From Burkholderiaceae bacterium (GTDB lineage Bacteria; Pseudomonadota; Gammaproteobacteria; Burkholderiales; Burkholderiaceae_D), in NCBI GenBank assembly GCA_019745005.1, contig JAIETO010000169.1:1-64000 (forward strand): a stretch of 64,000 nucleotides of DNA. The letters are read 5' to 3'. The notes beneath the pieces were generated by a model. The model made no database searches. It worked only from the letters and a program-made list of their open reading frames with translations, and was not told the DNA's origin. Positions 36,419 to 48,331 of this stretch are shown in pieces. The position numbers and the translations under genes were made by a program. Each line of letters begins with the position of its first letter. Position 1 is the stretch's first letter.

Positions 36419-38463
36419 CCAGCCGTGCCGCCACCAACCCGTTAATCAAGAGCCTGCACAGGAGCTGGAAAAACACGCCTTTATCACGTGACAAAGCCGA
36501 CACGCTCTTGCTGTTATTCGCGTGCATTTTTGTGCTGGGCCCGCATTTTTTTGAAATGGCATGGTGGGTCAGCGTGGGCACCATAGGCTTGATGGGCTGG
36601 CGTGCTTGGATTACCACGACAGGAAGACGCTTACCGCCGAACTGGGTACTAGTGCCCATAGCAAGCATCATGATGGCTGGCGTGTACGCAAGTTTCCACA
36701 CCCTGTTTGGGCGCGATGTTGGCATCACCATGTTGGCCTTACTGCTCTCGTGCAAGCTACTTGAGATGCATGCCAAACGCGATTTGTACGTGGTGATCTT
36801 CCTCAATTTCTTTTTGCTGCTGTCCAGCTTTTTTTATTCGCAAACCATTGTCAGTGCCCTGCTCACAATGTGCGCCGTGGTGCTGCTTCTCACCGCGCAA
36901 ATCTCATTTCAATACACAGGCACCATACCGAGCTTGTGGCAACGGGCAAAATTGGCAGCAAGTATGTTTGGCTTGGCAATTCCCCTGACGATCGTATGCT
37001 TTTTCTTGTTTCCTCGGATTCAAGGCCCATTATGGAGTTTGCCTGGTGACGCGAACAAAGCAAAAAGTGGCTTGTCCGATACCATGGCACCGGGAAATAT
37101 TAGCCAACTGGCTTTGTCCAATGACATCGCCTTTCGCGTCAAATTTGCCAAGGAAGCGCCCCGACGTGACCAACTTTACTGGCGTGGAATCGTCCTGAGT
37201 CAATTTGATGGTCGCACGTGGTCACATGAGGAAGCACCCAATTCGGTTCATTTTCCACGTCTGTTTAGTGTCAGCGGCGACGCCATCGAACAACAAATTA
37301 TTCTCGAACCAAACGGTCAACGTTGGTTATTTGCGCTGGATATTCCCAACCAAGCGCCTGAGATTGAGACGATGAACACGCGCCTGAATACGCAACTCGA
37401 ACTGTACAGTTCCAGCTTGATCAGCGCACGTATTCGCTACAACGTCAGCTCGTTTCCCACGTATGCGCTCGAACCCAATTTGGCGCGACGTGAACTCCGC
37501 GCTGAACTTGAACTGCCGGATAACTTCAATCCACGCGCCGTCGATTATGCAAGGCAACTAGGCGCGAAGTTCGCCAATGAAGATCAGAAAATTGCGAGCG
37601 TACTCAACTGGTTTCGACAGGAGAAATTTATCTACACCTTAGAGCCGCCGCTTTTGGGTGTGAATACTGTGGACGATTTTCTGTTTTCTACTCGCGCTGG
37701 TTTTTGCGAACACTATGCCAGCGCCTTTGTGGTGCTCATGCGGGCAATGAATATTCCTGCTCGTGTCGTCACTGGCTACTTGGGCGGGATATCCAATAGT
37801 GTTGATGGCTTTTTTGAAGTGCGCCAATCCGACGCGCATGCGTGGGCCGAAGTTTGGTTGGAAGGACGCGGTTGGGTCAGAGTTGACCCAACGGCCGCAG
37901 TGGCACCAGAACGAGTGTTCAAAGATCTGTCATCTACGCAACCAAAAACAGGGTTGGCTGGCTTTACAGCAGCCTTGGGTAACAACTCATTCTTGCGGCA
38001 TTTGCGTATGCAATGGGATGCCATCAATAATTCTTGGAACCTCTGGGTACTCAATTACGATCAAGGCCGCCAACTCAATTTTTTACGTAAGCTGGGTTTC
38101 CCTGAAATTGATTGGCCGCAAGTAACGGCACTATTTTTTGCGATCATTGCGTTGGTCACAGCCGTGATTGCGCTGCCCTTATTGCGTGATAAAAAATCCC
38201 TTGCGCCGATTGATAAGGCTTACGCAAAACTTTGTGCAAAGCTCGCCCAAAAGGGGTACAAGAAATTCGCATTTGAAGGGCCAAGTGCCTATCAAGAACG
38301 CTTAAAGCCACACCTCAACGCACAACAATTTGCCGCATTACAGGCGTTTCTAAACTTGTATTCAGCAGCGAAGTACGGCAAACCTAAACTAACCGAAACC
38401 AGTATGTTGCACATCGTGCGTCAACTAAAACAAAGTTATGCGACATTCCTTGCCTCTTTTTAG
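36415..38463 (+). CDS. TgpA-like transglutaminase membrane protein
   Basis: Multiple TM; RAGFCEHYASAFVVLMRAMNIPARVVTGYLGG and DAHAWAEVW; ATG overlaps DUF58 stop (ATGA). Confidence 0.9.
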   Translation: MTSRAATNPLIKSLHRSWKNTPLSRDKADTLLLLFACIFVLGPHFFEMAWWVSVGTIGLMGWRAWITTTGRRLPPNWVLVPIASIMMAGVYASFHTLFGRDVGITMLALLLSCKLLEMHAKRDLYVVIFLNFFLLLSSFFYSQTIVSALLTMCAVVLLLTAQISFQYTGTIPSLWQRAKLAASMFGLAIPLTIVCFFLFPRIQGPLWSLPGDANKAKSGLSDTMAPGNISQLALSNDIAFRVKFAKEAPRRDQLYWRGIVLSQFDGRTWSHEEAPNSVHFPRLFSVSGDAIEQQIILEPNGQRWLFALDIPNQAPEIETMNTRLNTQLELYSSSLISARIRYNVSSFPTYALEPNLARRELRAELELPDNFNPRAVDYARQLGAKFANEDQKIASVLNWFRQEKFIYTLEPPLLGVNTVDDFLFSTRAGFCEHYASAFVVLMRAMNIPARVVTGYLGGISNSVDGFFEVRQSDAHAWAEVWLEGRGWVRVDPTAAVAPERVFKDLSSTQPKTGLAGFTAALGNNSFLRHLRMQWDAINNSWNLWVLNYDQGRQLNFLRKLGFPEIDWPQVTALFFAIIALVTAVIALPLLRDKKSLAPIDKAYAKLCAKLAQKGYKKFAFEGPSAYQERLKPHLNAQQFAALQAFLNLYSAAKYGKPKLTETSMLHIVRQLKQSYATFLASF

Positions 38464-38466
38464 GAC

Positions 38467-39636
38467 TTGAATCTCTTGAATCTTCTCTTCTGTAATCCAG
38501 TAAAAAACCAAGCAAAACACGTCATCAAACATCTTAGTTGGTCGTTACTTGTTTCCGCGCTGGTTCTCATTCCATTCGGCAGTGATGCTGCACCAAGTCC
38601 TGAACCAAAATCGATTAAAAAGGCCAAGGGCGCGAGCCAGAAACCAGCAAAATCAAAAGCGGTTGAAAATGAATCAGCGCATTTTGATCGTTGGTCTGAG
38701 GTGCAACTCTTCGCCGATGAAATGAGCGAACGACACGGCTTTAACAATCAACAAATGTTAAAAGATTTTAAACAGGTGGCTTTACTTAAGTCAGCTATAC
38801 AACTGGTGAAACCTGCGCCGCCTGGAAAACCGAAAAACTGGAAGGCTTATCGCGCACGATTTGTGGAGAACGGGCGCATTGAAGCAGGTGTTGCGTTCTG
38901 GGATAAGTATGCCGATGCACTTGAGATGGCAGAAAAAAAATATGGCGTACCCGCCGAAATTATTGTTGGCTTGATTGGCGTTGAAACAATTTATGGAAAA
39001 AATACGGGCAGTTTTCGCGTAATCGATGCGCTAACCAGCCTCGCATTTTCTTATCCTGATACGCCGAACCGCGCAGCGCGCCAAAGCTTCTTCCGTAGCG
39101 AATTAGAAAATCTATTTTTATTGGCGCGTGAAACCTCGACGGACGTATTTAGCTTTAAAGGTTCCTATGCAGGCGCAATTGGTTGGTCACAATTCATGCC
39201 AAGCAGCGTACGCACGTTCGCGATTGATTTCGACCAAGATGGAAAAATTGATCTCTCTGGATCACCCGTTGATGCGATTGGTAGCGTCGCTAATTACCTT
39301 GCTCTGCACGGTTGGAAAAAAGGTTTGCCAACCGCCTTCCCGGCAACGCTAATCAGCAACGAACTCACGAATGAGCAAATCGATAAATATCTCGGCGCTG
39401 GCCTCAAAGCGAGTTTTAGTTTAGATCAGCTCAAGAGTGTCGTCACGACGGCAAATGCCGATATACCAACGAATTTACAATATGGTTTGGTCGATCTGCA
39501 AAATGGAAATGAGCCGACGGAATATTGGTTGGGCACAGAAAATTTTTTCGCCATAACACAATACAACCGCAGTTTTTTTTATGCCATGTCGGTAATTGAC
39601 CTTGGTAAGGTTATTACTACATCACGTAACAAATAA
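38467..39636 (+). CDS. mltB: Lytic murein transglycosylase B
   Basis: GVETIYGKNTGSFRVIDAL, GSYAGAIGWSQFMPSS; probable TTG start. Confidence 0.88.
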   Translation: MNLLNLLFCNPVKNQAKHVIKHLSWSLLVSALVLIPFGSDAAPSPEPKSIKKAKGASQKPAKSKAVENESAHFDRWSEVQLFADEMSERHGFNNQQMLKDFKQVALLKSAIQLVKPAPPGKPKNWKAYRARFVENGRIEAGVAFWDKYADALEMAEKKYGVPAEIIVGLIGVETIYGKNTGSFRVIDALTSLAFSYPDTPNRAARQSFFRSELENLFLLARETSTDVFSFKGSYAGAIGWSQFMPSSVRTFAIDFDQDGKIDLSGSPVDAIGSVANYLALHGWKKGLPTAFPATLISNELTNEQIDKYLGAGLKASFSLDQLKSVVTTANADIPTNLQYGLVDLQNGNEPTEYWLGTENFFAITQYNRSFFYAMSVIDLGKVITTSRNK

Positions 39637-39921
39637 ACAACGAATTTACCTTAAAAAAATTCCCTGCGTTAACTTATGTCAAATAAACAAACTAATTTTT
39701 CATTAGAAATTGCTAATTAGTATTTTTTAGTCTAGGATAAACTTGTCTAAGAGTACAAATTGCTCGAAGAAAAAAGTAGCTGTCAAGCAATTTGCTAATT
39801 TTTTCCTTTGTTTTCCTTAGAGAATTCGACAATCGAATAATTCCACATTAAAGCTTCACTAATTTTTATTGATGTGACGACTTCGACACGCACACCAATA
39901 AACATCAAATGAGAGGTAACT

Positions 39922-40230
39922 ATGCCAAATCTGACTCAACTCGAATCCGACGAAATTGACTACGACCCAAATAACCTTTTGGACACACTAATCAAACAAC
40001 TGCACCTGAAAAATGATGCAGCCTTGTCGAGAGCGCTTGAAGTCGCCCCCCCAGTCATCAGCAAGATTCGGCATCGTCGACTGCCAGTTGGCGCTTCTCT
40101 CTTGATTCGCATGCACGAAATTAGTGACGTAAGTATTAAAGATTTGCGCGCATTAATGGGCGACCGGCGCGCAAAATTCCGGATTAGTGACAAACAATTC
40201 AAGCCAAAAGAATCTAGCAGCGCAATGTAA
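39922..40230 (+). CDS. Small putative HTH protein
   Basis: LKNDAALSRALEVAPPVISKIRHRRLPVGASLLIRMHEISD resembles a Cro/CI-like HTH; RBS GAGAGG upstream. Confidence 0.65.
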   Translation: MPNLTQLESDEIDYDPNNLLDTLIKQLHLKNDAALSRALEVAPPVISKIRHRRLPVGASLLIRMHEISDVSIKDLRALMGDRRAKFRISDKQFKPKESSSAM

Positions 40231-40250
40231 ATTCAACGCGAAAAAAATAA

Positions 40251-40288
40251 AAAAGGGTGGCGAAAAAATCGACACCCTTTTTATTTTT
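40251..40288 (+). terminator. Intrinsic terminator, possibly bidirectional
   Basis: AAAAGGGTG GCGAAAAAATCG ACACCCTTTTTATTTTT. Confidence 0.8.
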
Positions 40289-40353
40289 AGAAAGAAAACG
40301 ACTCCTTATTGAGACGCAAAAGCAGCAACAAACATCTCCAGTAATGTCGACGA

Positions 40354-41256
40354 TTACGCGGGAAAAACGCCTGTCGATAAATACCTGTCACCGCGATCGC
40401 AAACTATAAAAACGATCGTTGCGTTTTCTACGTTTTCTGCAATACGTAGCGCAACTTCACATGCGCCTGCCGCTGAAATTCCGCAAAAAATACCTTCCTC
40501 TGCAGCCAGTCGTCTTGCCATGCGCTCTGCCGCTGCTTGGCTGACTGACTCAATTCGATCCACCCGCGCTTTGTCGTAGATCTTCGGTAAATAAGCCTCG
40601 GGCCACTTGCGAATGCCGGGAATCTGCGATCCTTCTTCTGGTTGGGCACCGACGATTTGAATCGCGTTATTCTGCTCTTTTAGGTAGGCCGACACACCCA
40701 TAATGGTTCCTGTCGTACCCATCGCGCTCACAAAATGGGTAATCGTGTGATTCGTATCGCGCCAAATTTCGGGTCCAGTGGTTTCGTAATGTGCAAGCGG
40801 ATTATCAGGATTGGCGAATTGATCGAGAATCACGCCTTTGCCATCTTTCTGCATTTGCTGCGCTAAATCACGGGCGTATTCCATTCCTCCCGTCTTCGGC
40901 GTCAGCAATATTTCTGCGCCATACGCGGTCATACTTTGGCGACGCTCGATACTGAGATTTTCCGGCATCAACAATAACATCTTGTAACCACGCATTGCGG
41001 CAGCCATCGCCAATGCGATACCTGTGTTGCCGCTAGTCGCTTCGATAAGCGTGTCGCCGGGCTTAATGCGGCCGCGCTCTTCCGCCCGCTTTATCATCGA
41101 CAATGCGGGACGATCTTTGACTGATCCGGCAGGGTTATTTCCCTCTAACTTTCCTAAAATGACATTATTTTTTTGTTGATTTACCAAGCCAGGTAGGCGC
41201 TGTAACTGTACGAGCGGTGTGTTACCGATCGTATCTTCTATGGTGAGATAAGGCAT
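40354..41256 (-). CDS. cysM: Cysteine synthase B
   Basis: IGNTPLVQLQR, GNNPAGSVKDRPAL, EATSGNTGIALA. Confidence 0.93.
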   Translation of the reverse strand: MPYLTIEDTIGNTPLVQLQRLPGLVNQQKNNVILGKLEGNNPAGSVKDRPALSMIKRAEERGRIKPGDTLIEATSGNTGIALAMAAAMRGYKMLLLMPENLSIERRQSMTAYGAEILLTPKTGGMEYARDLAQQMQKDGKGVILDQFANPDNPLAHYETTGPEIWRDTNHTITHFVSAMGTTGTIMGVSAYLKEQNNAIQIVGAQPEEGSQIPGIRKWPEAYLPKIYDKARVDRIESVSQAAAERMARRLAAEEGIFCGISAAGACEVALRIAENVENATIVFIVCDRGDRYLSTGVFPA

Positions 41257-41358
41257 TATATTTTTGTGTGAGGGAAAACGAAGTACGTATTCTAAACGTT
41301 GAAAATTGATTGCGCATTCACAGGGGCGAATCGAGGTAAGGCGAGTTCTCGATTTGTT

Positions 41359-41740
41359 TTATTTCGAGTTTGGTGTGCCATGCGATTCTGACAAATGCTT
41401 TTTCGTGTTGGATGATGTTGATTTTACATCGCTTGCTTTTGCGTCGAATTCAGTGAACGATTGCCCCTCAATTACCAAACCCGCTTCCGACAATTTCAGC
41501 GCGCTCTTGTGACCTACGCCTTTGACGCGTCTTTCAAAATCAGCCCAGCTTTTGAAGTTACCGTTTTTCTTTCGCTCCGCCAAAATGACTTTTGATTTCG
41601 TTGGTCCGAGACCATTCAGTCCGTCTAAAGCCACTTGGTCCGCCGTGTTGAGTTCGATCGCAGCAAAACTCAAAAGCGGAAAGACCGACATAAACATGCA
41701 AAGAAAGATTTTTGAAAATCGCGCACTTATAACTTGCATA
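41359..41740 (-). CDS. ComEA-like helix-hairpin-helix exported protein
   Basis: Signal peptide then AAIELNTADQVALDGLNGLGPTKSKVILAERKKNGNFKSWADFERRVKGVGHKSALKL; listed ORF start 41853 probably too far upstream. Confidence 0.82.
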
Positions 41741-41773
41741 GTGACATCCGTTTGCGAGGAGATTGACGCTTCC

Positions 41774-42691
41774 TTAATTCGAAAAAAGTTCAGCCATAGT
41801 AACAGTTGCCGCACCAAGTTTTCCCACCACGATACCGCCAGCGCGATTGGCAATCTCGACGGCGTCCTTCATCGCGTAGCCCTGCGATAACATTACGGCC
41901 ATGGTTGCAATGACCGTGTCGCCCGCGCCAGACACGTCGAACACTTCGCGTGCAGTAGCCGCCACGTGGATCGTTTCCTCATCTGAAAACAAGCTCATCC
42001 CCTCTTCCGAACGCGTCAGAAGAATTGCGTCGATATTGAATCGCTTGCGCAAATCTTGCACTCGCGTTGCCAGATCAGACTCGCTATCCCAGTCCCCAAT
42101 AATTTGCCGTAATTCTGATTTATTTGGAGTCAGTAGATGCGCGCCCGCATAACGAGAAAAATCACTTCCCTTAGGATCAACAAGAACTGTCTTTCCCTTT
42201 GCTCGTGCAACTGCAATCATTTCTGCAACATTGACCAAGCTTCCTTTTGCGTAATCAGAAAACACCAATAGATCAACCTCGTCAATTAGGGCATGGAAGC
42301 GGGCTAATTTATCTTGCAAAACGTGGTTTGAAGGCCTCTCCTCGAAGTCGATACGAATAAGCTGCTGCTGGCGACCAATCACGCGGAGTTTGATAATGGT
42401 CGAAATTTCCGCATCTCGTTTCAGATAATTCTGAATCGTTGATTTCTCTAGCAAACCTTCGACAATATCGCCCGCTTCATCGTTACCAATGACACCGAGT
42501 ATCCCGACTGGCGAACCAAGCGCCGCAACGTTGCGCGCCACGTTAGCTGCCCCGCCCAAACGCTCTTCACGTTTTTCGACACGAACAATCGGCACAGGCG
42601 CTTCGGGCGAGATGCGAGCCACCTCGCCGAACCAATAACGATCCAACATCACATCACCCACAATCAGCAATTTTTTCTCTGGTGTTTTCAT
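41774..42691 (-). CDS. rfaE1: D-glycero-beta-D-manno-heptose-7-phosphate kinase
   Basis: PfkB family: [42 protein letters not shown]. Confidence 0.92.
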   Translation of the reverse strand: MKTPEKKLLIVGDVMLDRYWFGEVARISPEAPVPIVRVEKREERLGGAANVARNVAALGSPVGILGVIGNDEAGDIVEGLLEKSTIQNYLKRDAEISTIIKLRVIGRQQQLIRIDFEERPSNHVLQDKLARFHALIDEVDLLVFSDYAKGSLVNVAEMIAVARAKGKTVLVDPKGSDFSRYAGAHLLTPNKSELRQIIGDWDSESDLATRVQDLRKRFNIDAILLTRSEEGMSLFSDEETIHVAATAREVFDVSGAGDTVIATMAVMLSQGYAMKDAVEIANRAGGIVVGKLGAATVTMAELFSN

Positions 42692-44067
42692 ACTTGGTTT
42701 TGTTTCAATGCTGCACGCCCTATGCAGTGGTAATCGATATCCAATTCTTTCATCAACGACGGTTCATAAAGATTGCGTCCATCGAAGATGACAGGACGCT
42801 TCAAACTTGCTTTAAGTTGATCAAAATCAGGGCTACGGAAGACTTTCCATTCGGTGACGATCACTAAGGCATCGGCATTCTGGAGCGCTTCCATCGCGCT
42901 ATCCGCATAAACGATTTTTTTCAATAACTCTGGTCTATCATTAAAATCGATCGCCAAAACTCGTCGCGATTCTTCCATGGCAACAGGATCGAACAGCGTC
43001 AGCGATGCGCCATGAGAAAGCAAATCATTGATCAGCACACGCGATGACGCCGCGCGCATGTCATCCGTATCTGGCTTGAAGGCTAAGCCCCAAACTGCAA
43101 ATTGTTTACCGCTAAGATCGCTACCAAAATGTTGCAATATTTTTTGACCAAGTACCTTTTTTTGCGCGTCGTTAACCGATTCCACAGCATGAAGAATGTG
43201 TAATTGTTGTCCGTTTTCTTGCGCAGTTTTTTCCAGAGCTTGTACATCTTTCGGGAAGCAAGAACCGCCGTAGCCACATCCAGCATATAAAAAACTAGGA
43301 CCGATGCGTGGATCCGATCCCATGCCTTTACGCACGGCTTCAATATCAACATGCAAGCGGTCGGCCAAATTTGACAACTCGTTCATAAACGAAATTCGCG
43401 TTGCCAGCATCGCGTTGGCTGCGTATTTAGTGAACTCGGCTGACCGCACATCCATCCAGTGCAAGCATTCACGATCCCGACTAAATGTTTCGTACAAGCG
43501 CACCATCAATATGCGTGCTTTCTCACCCAAAGGCGAATGATCGCAACCAACAACGATACGATCGGGGCGCATAAAGTCATCGACCGCTGCGCCCTCTTTT
43601 AAAAATTCTGGGTTAGATACGACTGAGAATTGGCTGGTATTTTGGCGCTGCGCAAGTTCTTCATTGACGACCGCCGCCACTCTTTCTGCTGTGCCAACTG
43701 GCACGGTCGATTTGTCCACAATCACTTTGAATGACTGCATATACTTGCCGATGTTGCGTGCCGCTGCTAAGACGTACTGTAGATCAGCCGAGCCGTCTTC
43801 ATCTGGTGGCGTGCCAACAGCAATAAACTGAATATCACCATGTTCGACGCTGGCAGCAACGTCAGTCGAAAAAACCAAACGCCCTGCTGCACGATTTCGG
43901 CTGACCAAATCAGTCAAGCCTGGTTCATGAATTGGCATACCGCCGTTATTAAGGATGTCAATTTTCTTCTGATCAAGATCGAGACAGAATACTTTATTGC
44001 CAAGTTCTGCAAGACATGCGCCAGTAACCAGCCCTACATAGCCTGTACCTACAATGGTTATTTTCAT
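42688..44067 (-). CDS. ugd: UDP-glucose 6-dehydrogenase
   Basis: [37 protein letters not shown]. Confidence 0.94.
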   Translation of the reverse strand: MKITIVGTGYVGLVTGACLAELGNKVFCLDLDQKKIDILNNGGMPIHEPGLTDLVSRNRAAGRLVFSTDVAASVEHGDIQFIAVGTPPDEDGSADLQYVLAAARNIGKYMQSFKVIVDKSTVPVGTAERVAAVVNEELAQRQNTSQFSVVSNPEFLKEGAAVDDFMRPDRIVVGCDHSPLGEKARILMVRLYETFSRDRECLHWMDVRSAEFTKYAANAMLATRISFMNELSNLADRLHVDIEAVRKGMGSDPRIGPSFLYAGCGYGGSCFPKDVQALEKTAQENGQQLHILHAVESVNDAQKKVLGQKILQHFGSDLSGKQFAVWGLAFKPDTDDMRAASSRVLINDLLSHGASLTLFDPVAMEESRRVLAIDFNDRPELLKKIVYADSAMEALQNADALVIVTEWKVFRSPDFDQLKASLKRPVIFDGRNLYEPSLMKELDIDYHCIGRAALKQNQV

Positions 44068-44175
44068 CGTCTAATTTTCATTTGGTTTGATTGATCTTTT
44101 AGCCTTACGCCAATGCTAAACAAGAGGGGCGTTGAAAACAATTCTCCTGAAGCGATTTAGCGACGAATCACTTAA

Positions 44176-44486
44176 CGAAAACTCCGATTAAGTATAGCGA
44201 GCGGCCAAAGTTTAACCCAGATATTCCATTAGGATTTGCGACGATGGTGGATGCACTTTTCGAGCCGGTTTCGTTGCGAATGAGGCACCAATAGCCAGCT
44301 ATTGGCAACGAAGAGCAGCGAAAATGACCGAAAATGCGCCACCAGCTCGCAAATAGCGCCGTAAGCGCGCCTAATGGAAAATCTGGGTTTGAATCGAGAT
44401 GCGCACCTGTACGATTGTGCAGTGGGCGCGGTAGCCGGCGTCGCAGATACAAAATTTGGTCGCGCCGTGACTTAATCAGAGCTTCC
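44176..44486. mobile_element. Family-2 IS5-like MITE interrupted by a family-3 element
   Basis: Ends CGAAAACTCCGATTAAGT / ACTTAATCAGAGCTTCC; flanks TTAA 44172-44175 and 44487-44490; body homologous to 52794..52914. Confidence 0.78.
44214..44389. mobile_element. Family-3 non-autonomous element, copy 2 (176 bp), nested in the MITE
   Basis: AACCCAGATATTCCATTAGG / CCTAATGGAAAATCTGGGTT (1 mismatch over 20 bp). Confidence 0.85.
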
Positions 44487-45662
44487 TTAATTCATCACGT
44501 TCAACTCCTCCGTCCGTCTTGGAGGGTAGGTCTCCCAGCGACTACATCCGGGACATTGCCAGTAAAACTGCCGCGCTTTGAAACCGCAATGAGAACATTG
44601 GTAGCGCGCTAGTTTTTGCGCGTACCCATGCACAAGATTTTTTACCACCGAGAGTTCTGGTCGAATCTCAGGCGGTGCGGCTAATAAACGCGCGTCTAAT
44701 AATTTATCTAAACCGAGTAAGGTTGGCGTACGTCGAAGCTCGGCGATCACTAACTGGTTTGCGGCTTCAACCGAATCAAGCTCAACGGTGGCTTTAAACA
44801 CCACCTCAAGTAAATCGATCGAGGGCGCTTCGGCGAGATAACCTTTTAGCAGATTAAGCCCTTCTTGCGGACGCTCAAGCTTGCGGTACGCATCCATCAA
44901 ACGTTGTGCCACCAAAGAAACGTGCGGCACGCTTTGTTGCTCGACTCGGCGCCATGCAAATATGGCTTTATCAATATCACCTTTTGACAGATGCACGTCG
45001 CCACTTAGTATCGCTGCCCGCACATTATGTCGATCGGTCGCGTCTGCTTTTTCCAACAAAGAAAGGGCGGCTTCGGGGTGTGTGTGCACTAATTCATCCT
45101 GCGCTAACTCGCAGTAAAACTGTGCAATTTCTTTTTGCCTGCCGCCGGCGCCAGACTCTTGCAAGGCATTAGCTGCGTCAATCGCGCGGCTCCACTCCTT
45201 TTCACGCTGATAAATTTCGAGTAAGGCACGACGCGCTTGCATGGCGTAAGGCGAAGCAACGAGCTGATTAAACGTTTCTTCAGCACGATCTAACAGGCCA
45301 GCTTTAAGATAATCTTGGCCTAATTCGAACATTGCTTGGGTTTGCTGCTCACTTGGCAAATCCGGTCTTGAGAGCAAATTTTGATGCACCCGAATTGCGC
45401 GCTCTGTTTCACCGCGACGACGAAACAAATTACCTAAAGCGAAATACAGTTCTACGGCCTCAGGATCAAGCCGCACGATGTCAATAAATGCGTCAATCGC
45501 TTTATCGTGTTGATCATTCAGTAAAAAATTAAGACCTTTGAAATAGCCGTTAGGTAAGCTTCTGGATTCAGATAAAAGCTGACGTATATCCACTCGCGCG
45601 GCTATCCAGCCAAGTGAAAAAAACAGTGGAATACTGAGTAACCACCAAATTTCGAATTCCAT
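44487..45662 (-). CDS. lapB: Lipopolysaccharide assembly protein LapB
   Basis: N-terminal TM, TPRs, C-terminal rubredoxin-like YQCSHCGFKARQFYWQCPGCSRWETYPP. Confidence 0.93.
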   Translation of the reverse strand: MEFEIWWLLSIPLFFSLGWIAARVDIRQLLSESRSLPNGYFKGLNFLLNDQHDKAIDAFIDIVRLDPEAVELYFALGNLFRRRGETERAIRVHQNLLSRPDLPSEQQTQAMFELGQDYLKAGLLDRAEETFNQLVASPYAMQARRALLEIYQREKEWSRAIDAANALQESGAGGRQKEIAQFYCELAQDELVHTHPEAALSLLEKADATDRHNVRAAILSGDVHLSKGDIDKAIFAWRRVEQQSVPHVSLVAQRLMDAYRKLERPQEGLNLLKGYLAEAPSIDLLEVVFKATVELDSVEAANQLVIAELRRTPTLLGLDKLLDARLLAAPPEIRPELSVVKNLVHGYAQKLARYQCSHCGFKARQFYWQCPGCSRWETYPPRRTEELNVMN

Positions 45663-45682
45663 ATTTTCTCGGTTAATTCTTA

Positions 45683-46024
45683 TTAGGTTGCACTGATGTT
45701 GTCAGTTGGTGGTGGTTGTGTTGCTGCTTGTTTGACGGCCATACGTTCCGCTTCAATTTGCGCAATGGTCTTTTTGTGCGCTGAGACAGCTCGTCTTTGC
45801 TTAAACACCATTGGCACCATCGCCAGTACACCCAGAACCGCACCCGCCAAGAAAAAGGCCAACAACATAATGACCAAGGGCGCGGTTTGGGCGTAGCCGA
45901 AGAAATAATACAAGGTGACAATTTGATCGTTCTTTAACGCAAAGCCGAAGAAAGCGATAAACAATAAAAGAGCGAAAATTCTTAAGATGAGTTTCATAAA
46001 TCTTTCGAGCAAATTTTTTTGCAA
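45683..46024 (-). CDS. lapA: LapA family protein
   Basis: Two TM helices, upstream of lapB; start probably at MKLILRIF. Confidence 0.85.
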   Translation of the reverse strand: MQKNLLERFMKLILRIFALLLFIAFFGFALKNDQIVTLYYFFGYAQTAPLVIMLLAFFLAGAVLGVLAMVPMVFKQRRAVSAHKKTIAQIEAERMAVKQAATQPPPTDNISAT

Positions 46025-46061
46025 AGTAGTTTGCGTAAAGGCATGTGCAAATTGTACGTGA

Positions 46062-46099
46062 AAAAAAACGGCATATCGGAAAACCGGTATGCCGTTTTA
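46062..46099 (-). terminator. Intrinsic terminator after ihfB
   Basis: AAAACGGCATACCGG TTTT CCGATATGCCGTTTTTTTT on minus strand. Confidence 0.85.
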
Positions 46100-46134
46100 A
46101 CTCTGTACGAAAATATCCGTCTCAGAAATTGGTT

Positions 46135-46440
46135 TTAATCGTCAATAATGGGTTGCCCCACCATTGCGTCCACTCTTTCGCGCAATTCTTTGCCTGGCTT
46201 GAAATGGGGTACACGCTTTTCTGGCACCATCACTTTATCGCCCGACTTGGGGTTGCGACCAATCCGTGGAGGCCGACTGTTTAGAGAAAAACTTCCAAAG
46301 CCGCGAATCTCAATCCGTTGACCTGTAGCCAACGCATCGGACATCGCATCTAAGATCGTTTTAACCGCGATATCCACATCTTTTGCAACCAGTTGTGGAT
46401 ATCGCTCGGCCAAACGAGCAATCAGCTCAGACTTCGTCAT
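46135..46440 (-). CDS. ihfB: Integration host factor subunit beta
   Basis: [61 protein letters not shown]. Confidence 0.95.
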   Translation of the reverse strand: MTKSELIARLAERYPQLVAKDVDIAVKTILDAMSDALATGQRIEIRGFGSFSLNSRPPRIGRNPKSGDKVMVPEKRVPHFKPGKELRERVDAMVGQPIIDD

Positions 46441-46469
46441 AAATAAAATCTCAATGACTTGGTTTGTGC

Positions 46470-48185
46470 TTAGTTCTTGTTATCAAGCTTAGCTTTTAAC
46501 AATGCGCCCAAACTTGTCGTGCCCGATGCGGCATTCGAGTCAGACGACATTTTTTGCATTGCTTCTGCTGTTTCAGCAGTATCTTTTGCTTTGATCGACA
46601 ACTGAATACCACGTGCTTTACGATCAACATTCAATACCAAGGCTTCAACGGTGTCGCCAACCTTCAAGTGTGTGCCAGCATCTTCCACGCGATCGCGGGA
46701 GATTTCTGAAGCACGCAAATAGCCTTCAACTTCGTCAGCCAATTGAATAACAGCGCCTTTTGCTTCAACGGATTTCACTGTACCAGTGACTGTTGCGCCT
46801 TTGTCATTCATTGCGCAATAGTTATTGAATGGATCGCCTTCTAATTGCTTAACGCCCAAAGAAACGCGCTCGCGCTCAACGTCGATTGCCAACACGATAG
46901 CTTCTAGTTCATCACCTTTCTTGAAGCGACGAACTGCTTCTTCGCCAGTTTCGTTCCAAGACAAATCAGACAAATGTACCAAGCCGTCGATGTTGCCTGT
47001 CAAGCCGATAAACACGCCGAAATCAGTGATCGATTTGATGGCACCACGGACTTTATCGCCCTTCTTAAAGTTAATCGCGAAGTCGTCCCATGGGTTCGCT
47101 TTGCATTGCTTCATGCCGAGGCTGATACGACGACGCTCTTCGTCGATTTCCAAGACCATGACTTCAACTTCGTCGCCCAATTGAACCACTTTGTTTGGTG
47201 CCACGTTCTTGTTAGTCCAATCCATTTCTGAAACGTGAACCAAACCTTCGATACCTTGCTCGACTTCAACGAACGCGCCGTAGTCAGTCAGATTCGTTAC
47301 TTTACCGAACAAACGTGTGTTCGCTGGATAACGACGTGCCAAACCAGTCCAAGGATCATCGCCCAACTGTTTCACGCCGAGTGAAACACGGTTCTTTTCT
47401 TGATCAAACTTGAGGATTTTTGCAGTGATTTCTTGGCCAACCGTCAACACTTCAGACGGATGACGTACACGACGCCATGCCAAATCGGTGATGTGCAACA
47501 AGCCATCGATGCCGCCCAAATCAACGAACGCGCCGTAGTCAGTGATATTTTTAACCAAACCAGTAACGACAGTACCTTCTTTCAGGTTTTCCATCAGTTT
47601 CTGACGCTCTTCGCCCATCGACGCTTCGACGACTGCACGACGTGACAACACAACGTTATTGCGCTTGCGATCGAGCTTGATGACCTTGAATTCCATAGTC
47701 TTGCCTTCGTACGGTGTTGTATCTTTCACCGGACGTGTGTCAACCAAAGAACCTGGCAAGAAAGCGCGAATGCCGTTAGTCAATACGGTCAAGCCGCCTT
47801 TGACTTTGCCATTCACGGTACCAACCACCATTTCGCCGGATTCCAACGCTTTTTCCAACGCCAACCATGAGGCCAAGCGTTTTGCTTTGTCGCGCGACAA
47901 AATCGTATCGCCAAAGCCGTTTTCCAGCGAGTCAATCGCTACGGAAACGAAGTCACCAATATTGACTTCTAATTCGCCTTGGTCGTTTTTAAATTCTTCA
48001 ACAGGGATAAAGGCTTCAGATTTGAGGCCTGCGTTCACGATCACAAAGTTGTGGTCGATACGAACGACTTCAGCAGAAATCACCTCACCGGAACGCATAT
48101 CCTGACGTGACAATGATTCTTCGAATAAAGCTGCGAAGCTATCTGCGCCGGTTGCGAAATCTTGATTCATGAAAACAGTAGACAT
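46470..48185 (-). CDS. rpsA: 30S ribosomal protein S1
   Basis: Repeated S1 domains, typical position. Confidence 0.97.
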   Translation of the reverse strand: MSTVFMNQDFATGADSFAALFEESLSRQDMRSGEVISAEVVRIDHNFVIVNAGLKSEAFIPVEEFKNDQGELEVNIGDFVSVAIDSLENGFGDTILSRDKAKRLASWLALEKALESGEMVVGTVNGKVKGGLTVLTNGIRAFLPGSLVDTRPVKDTTPYEGKTMEFKVIKLDRKRNNVVLSRRAVVEASMGEERQKLMENLKEGTVVTGLVKNITDYGAFVDLGGIDGLLHITDLAWRRVRHPSEVLTVGQEITAKILKFDQEKNRVSLGVKQLGDDPWTGLARRYPANTRLFGKVTNLTDYGAFVEVEQGIEGLVHVSEMDWTNKNVAPNKVVQLGDEVEVMVLEIDEERRRISLGMKQCKANPWDDFAINFKKGDKVRGAIKSITDFGVFIGLTGNIDGLVHLSDLSWNETGEEAVRRFKKGDELEAIVLAIDVERERVSLGVKQLEGDPFNNYCAMNDKGATVTGTVKSVEAKGAVIQLADEVEGYLRASEISRDRVEDAGTHLKVGDTVEALVLNVDRKARGIQLSIKAKDTAETAEAMQKMSSDSNAASGTTSLGALLKAKLDNKN

Positions 48186-48331
48186 AGTATTTACGAGTTA
48201 GCCGGCATAGCACAAAGGGACTATGAACCGGGTTAGGTTAAACAACCCCGTTTTGGCTTTGCACCAATTCGGGACCAAAAACAATTTAGATCATTGCTAC
48301 ACACACTCAATAATTTGTGCGGCAGCTCAAT

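Noticed and set aside
44168-44452. Minus-strand ORF through the nested elements (and 1060..1308, 1064..1330)
   Set aside because: Lies within non-autonomous repeats; treated as repeat-derived, reported only as a test of coding constraint
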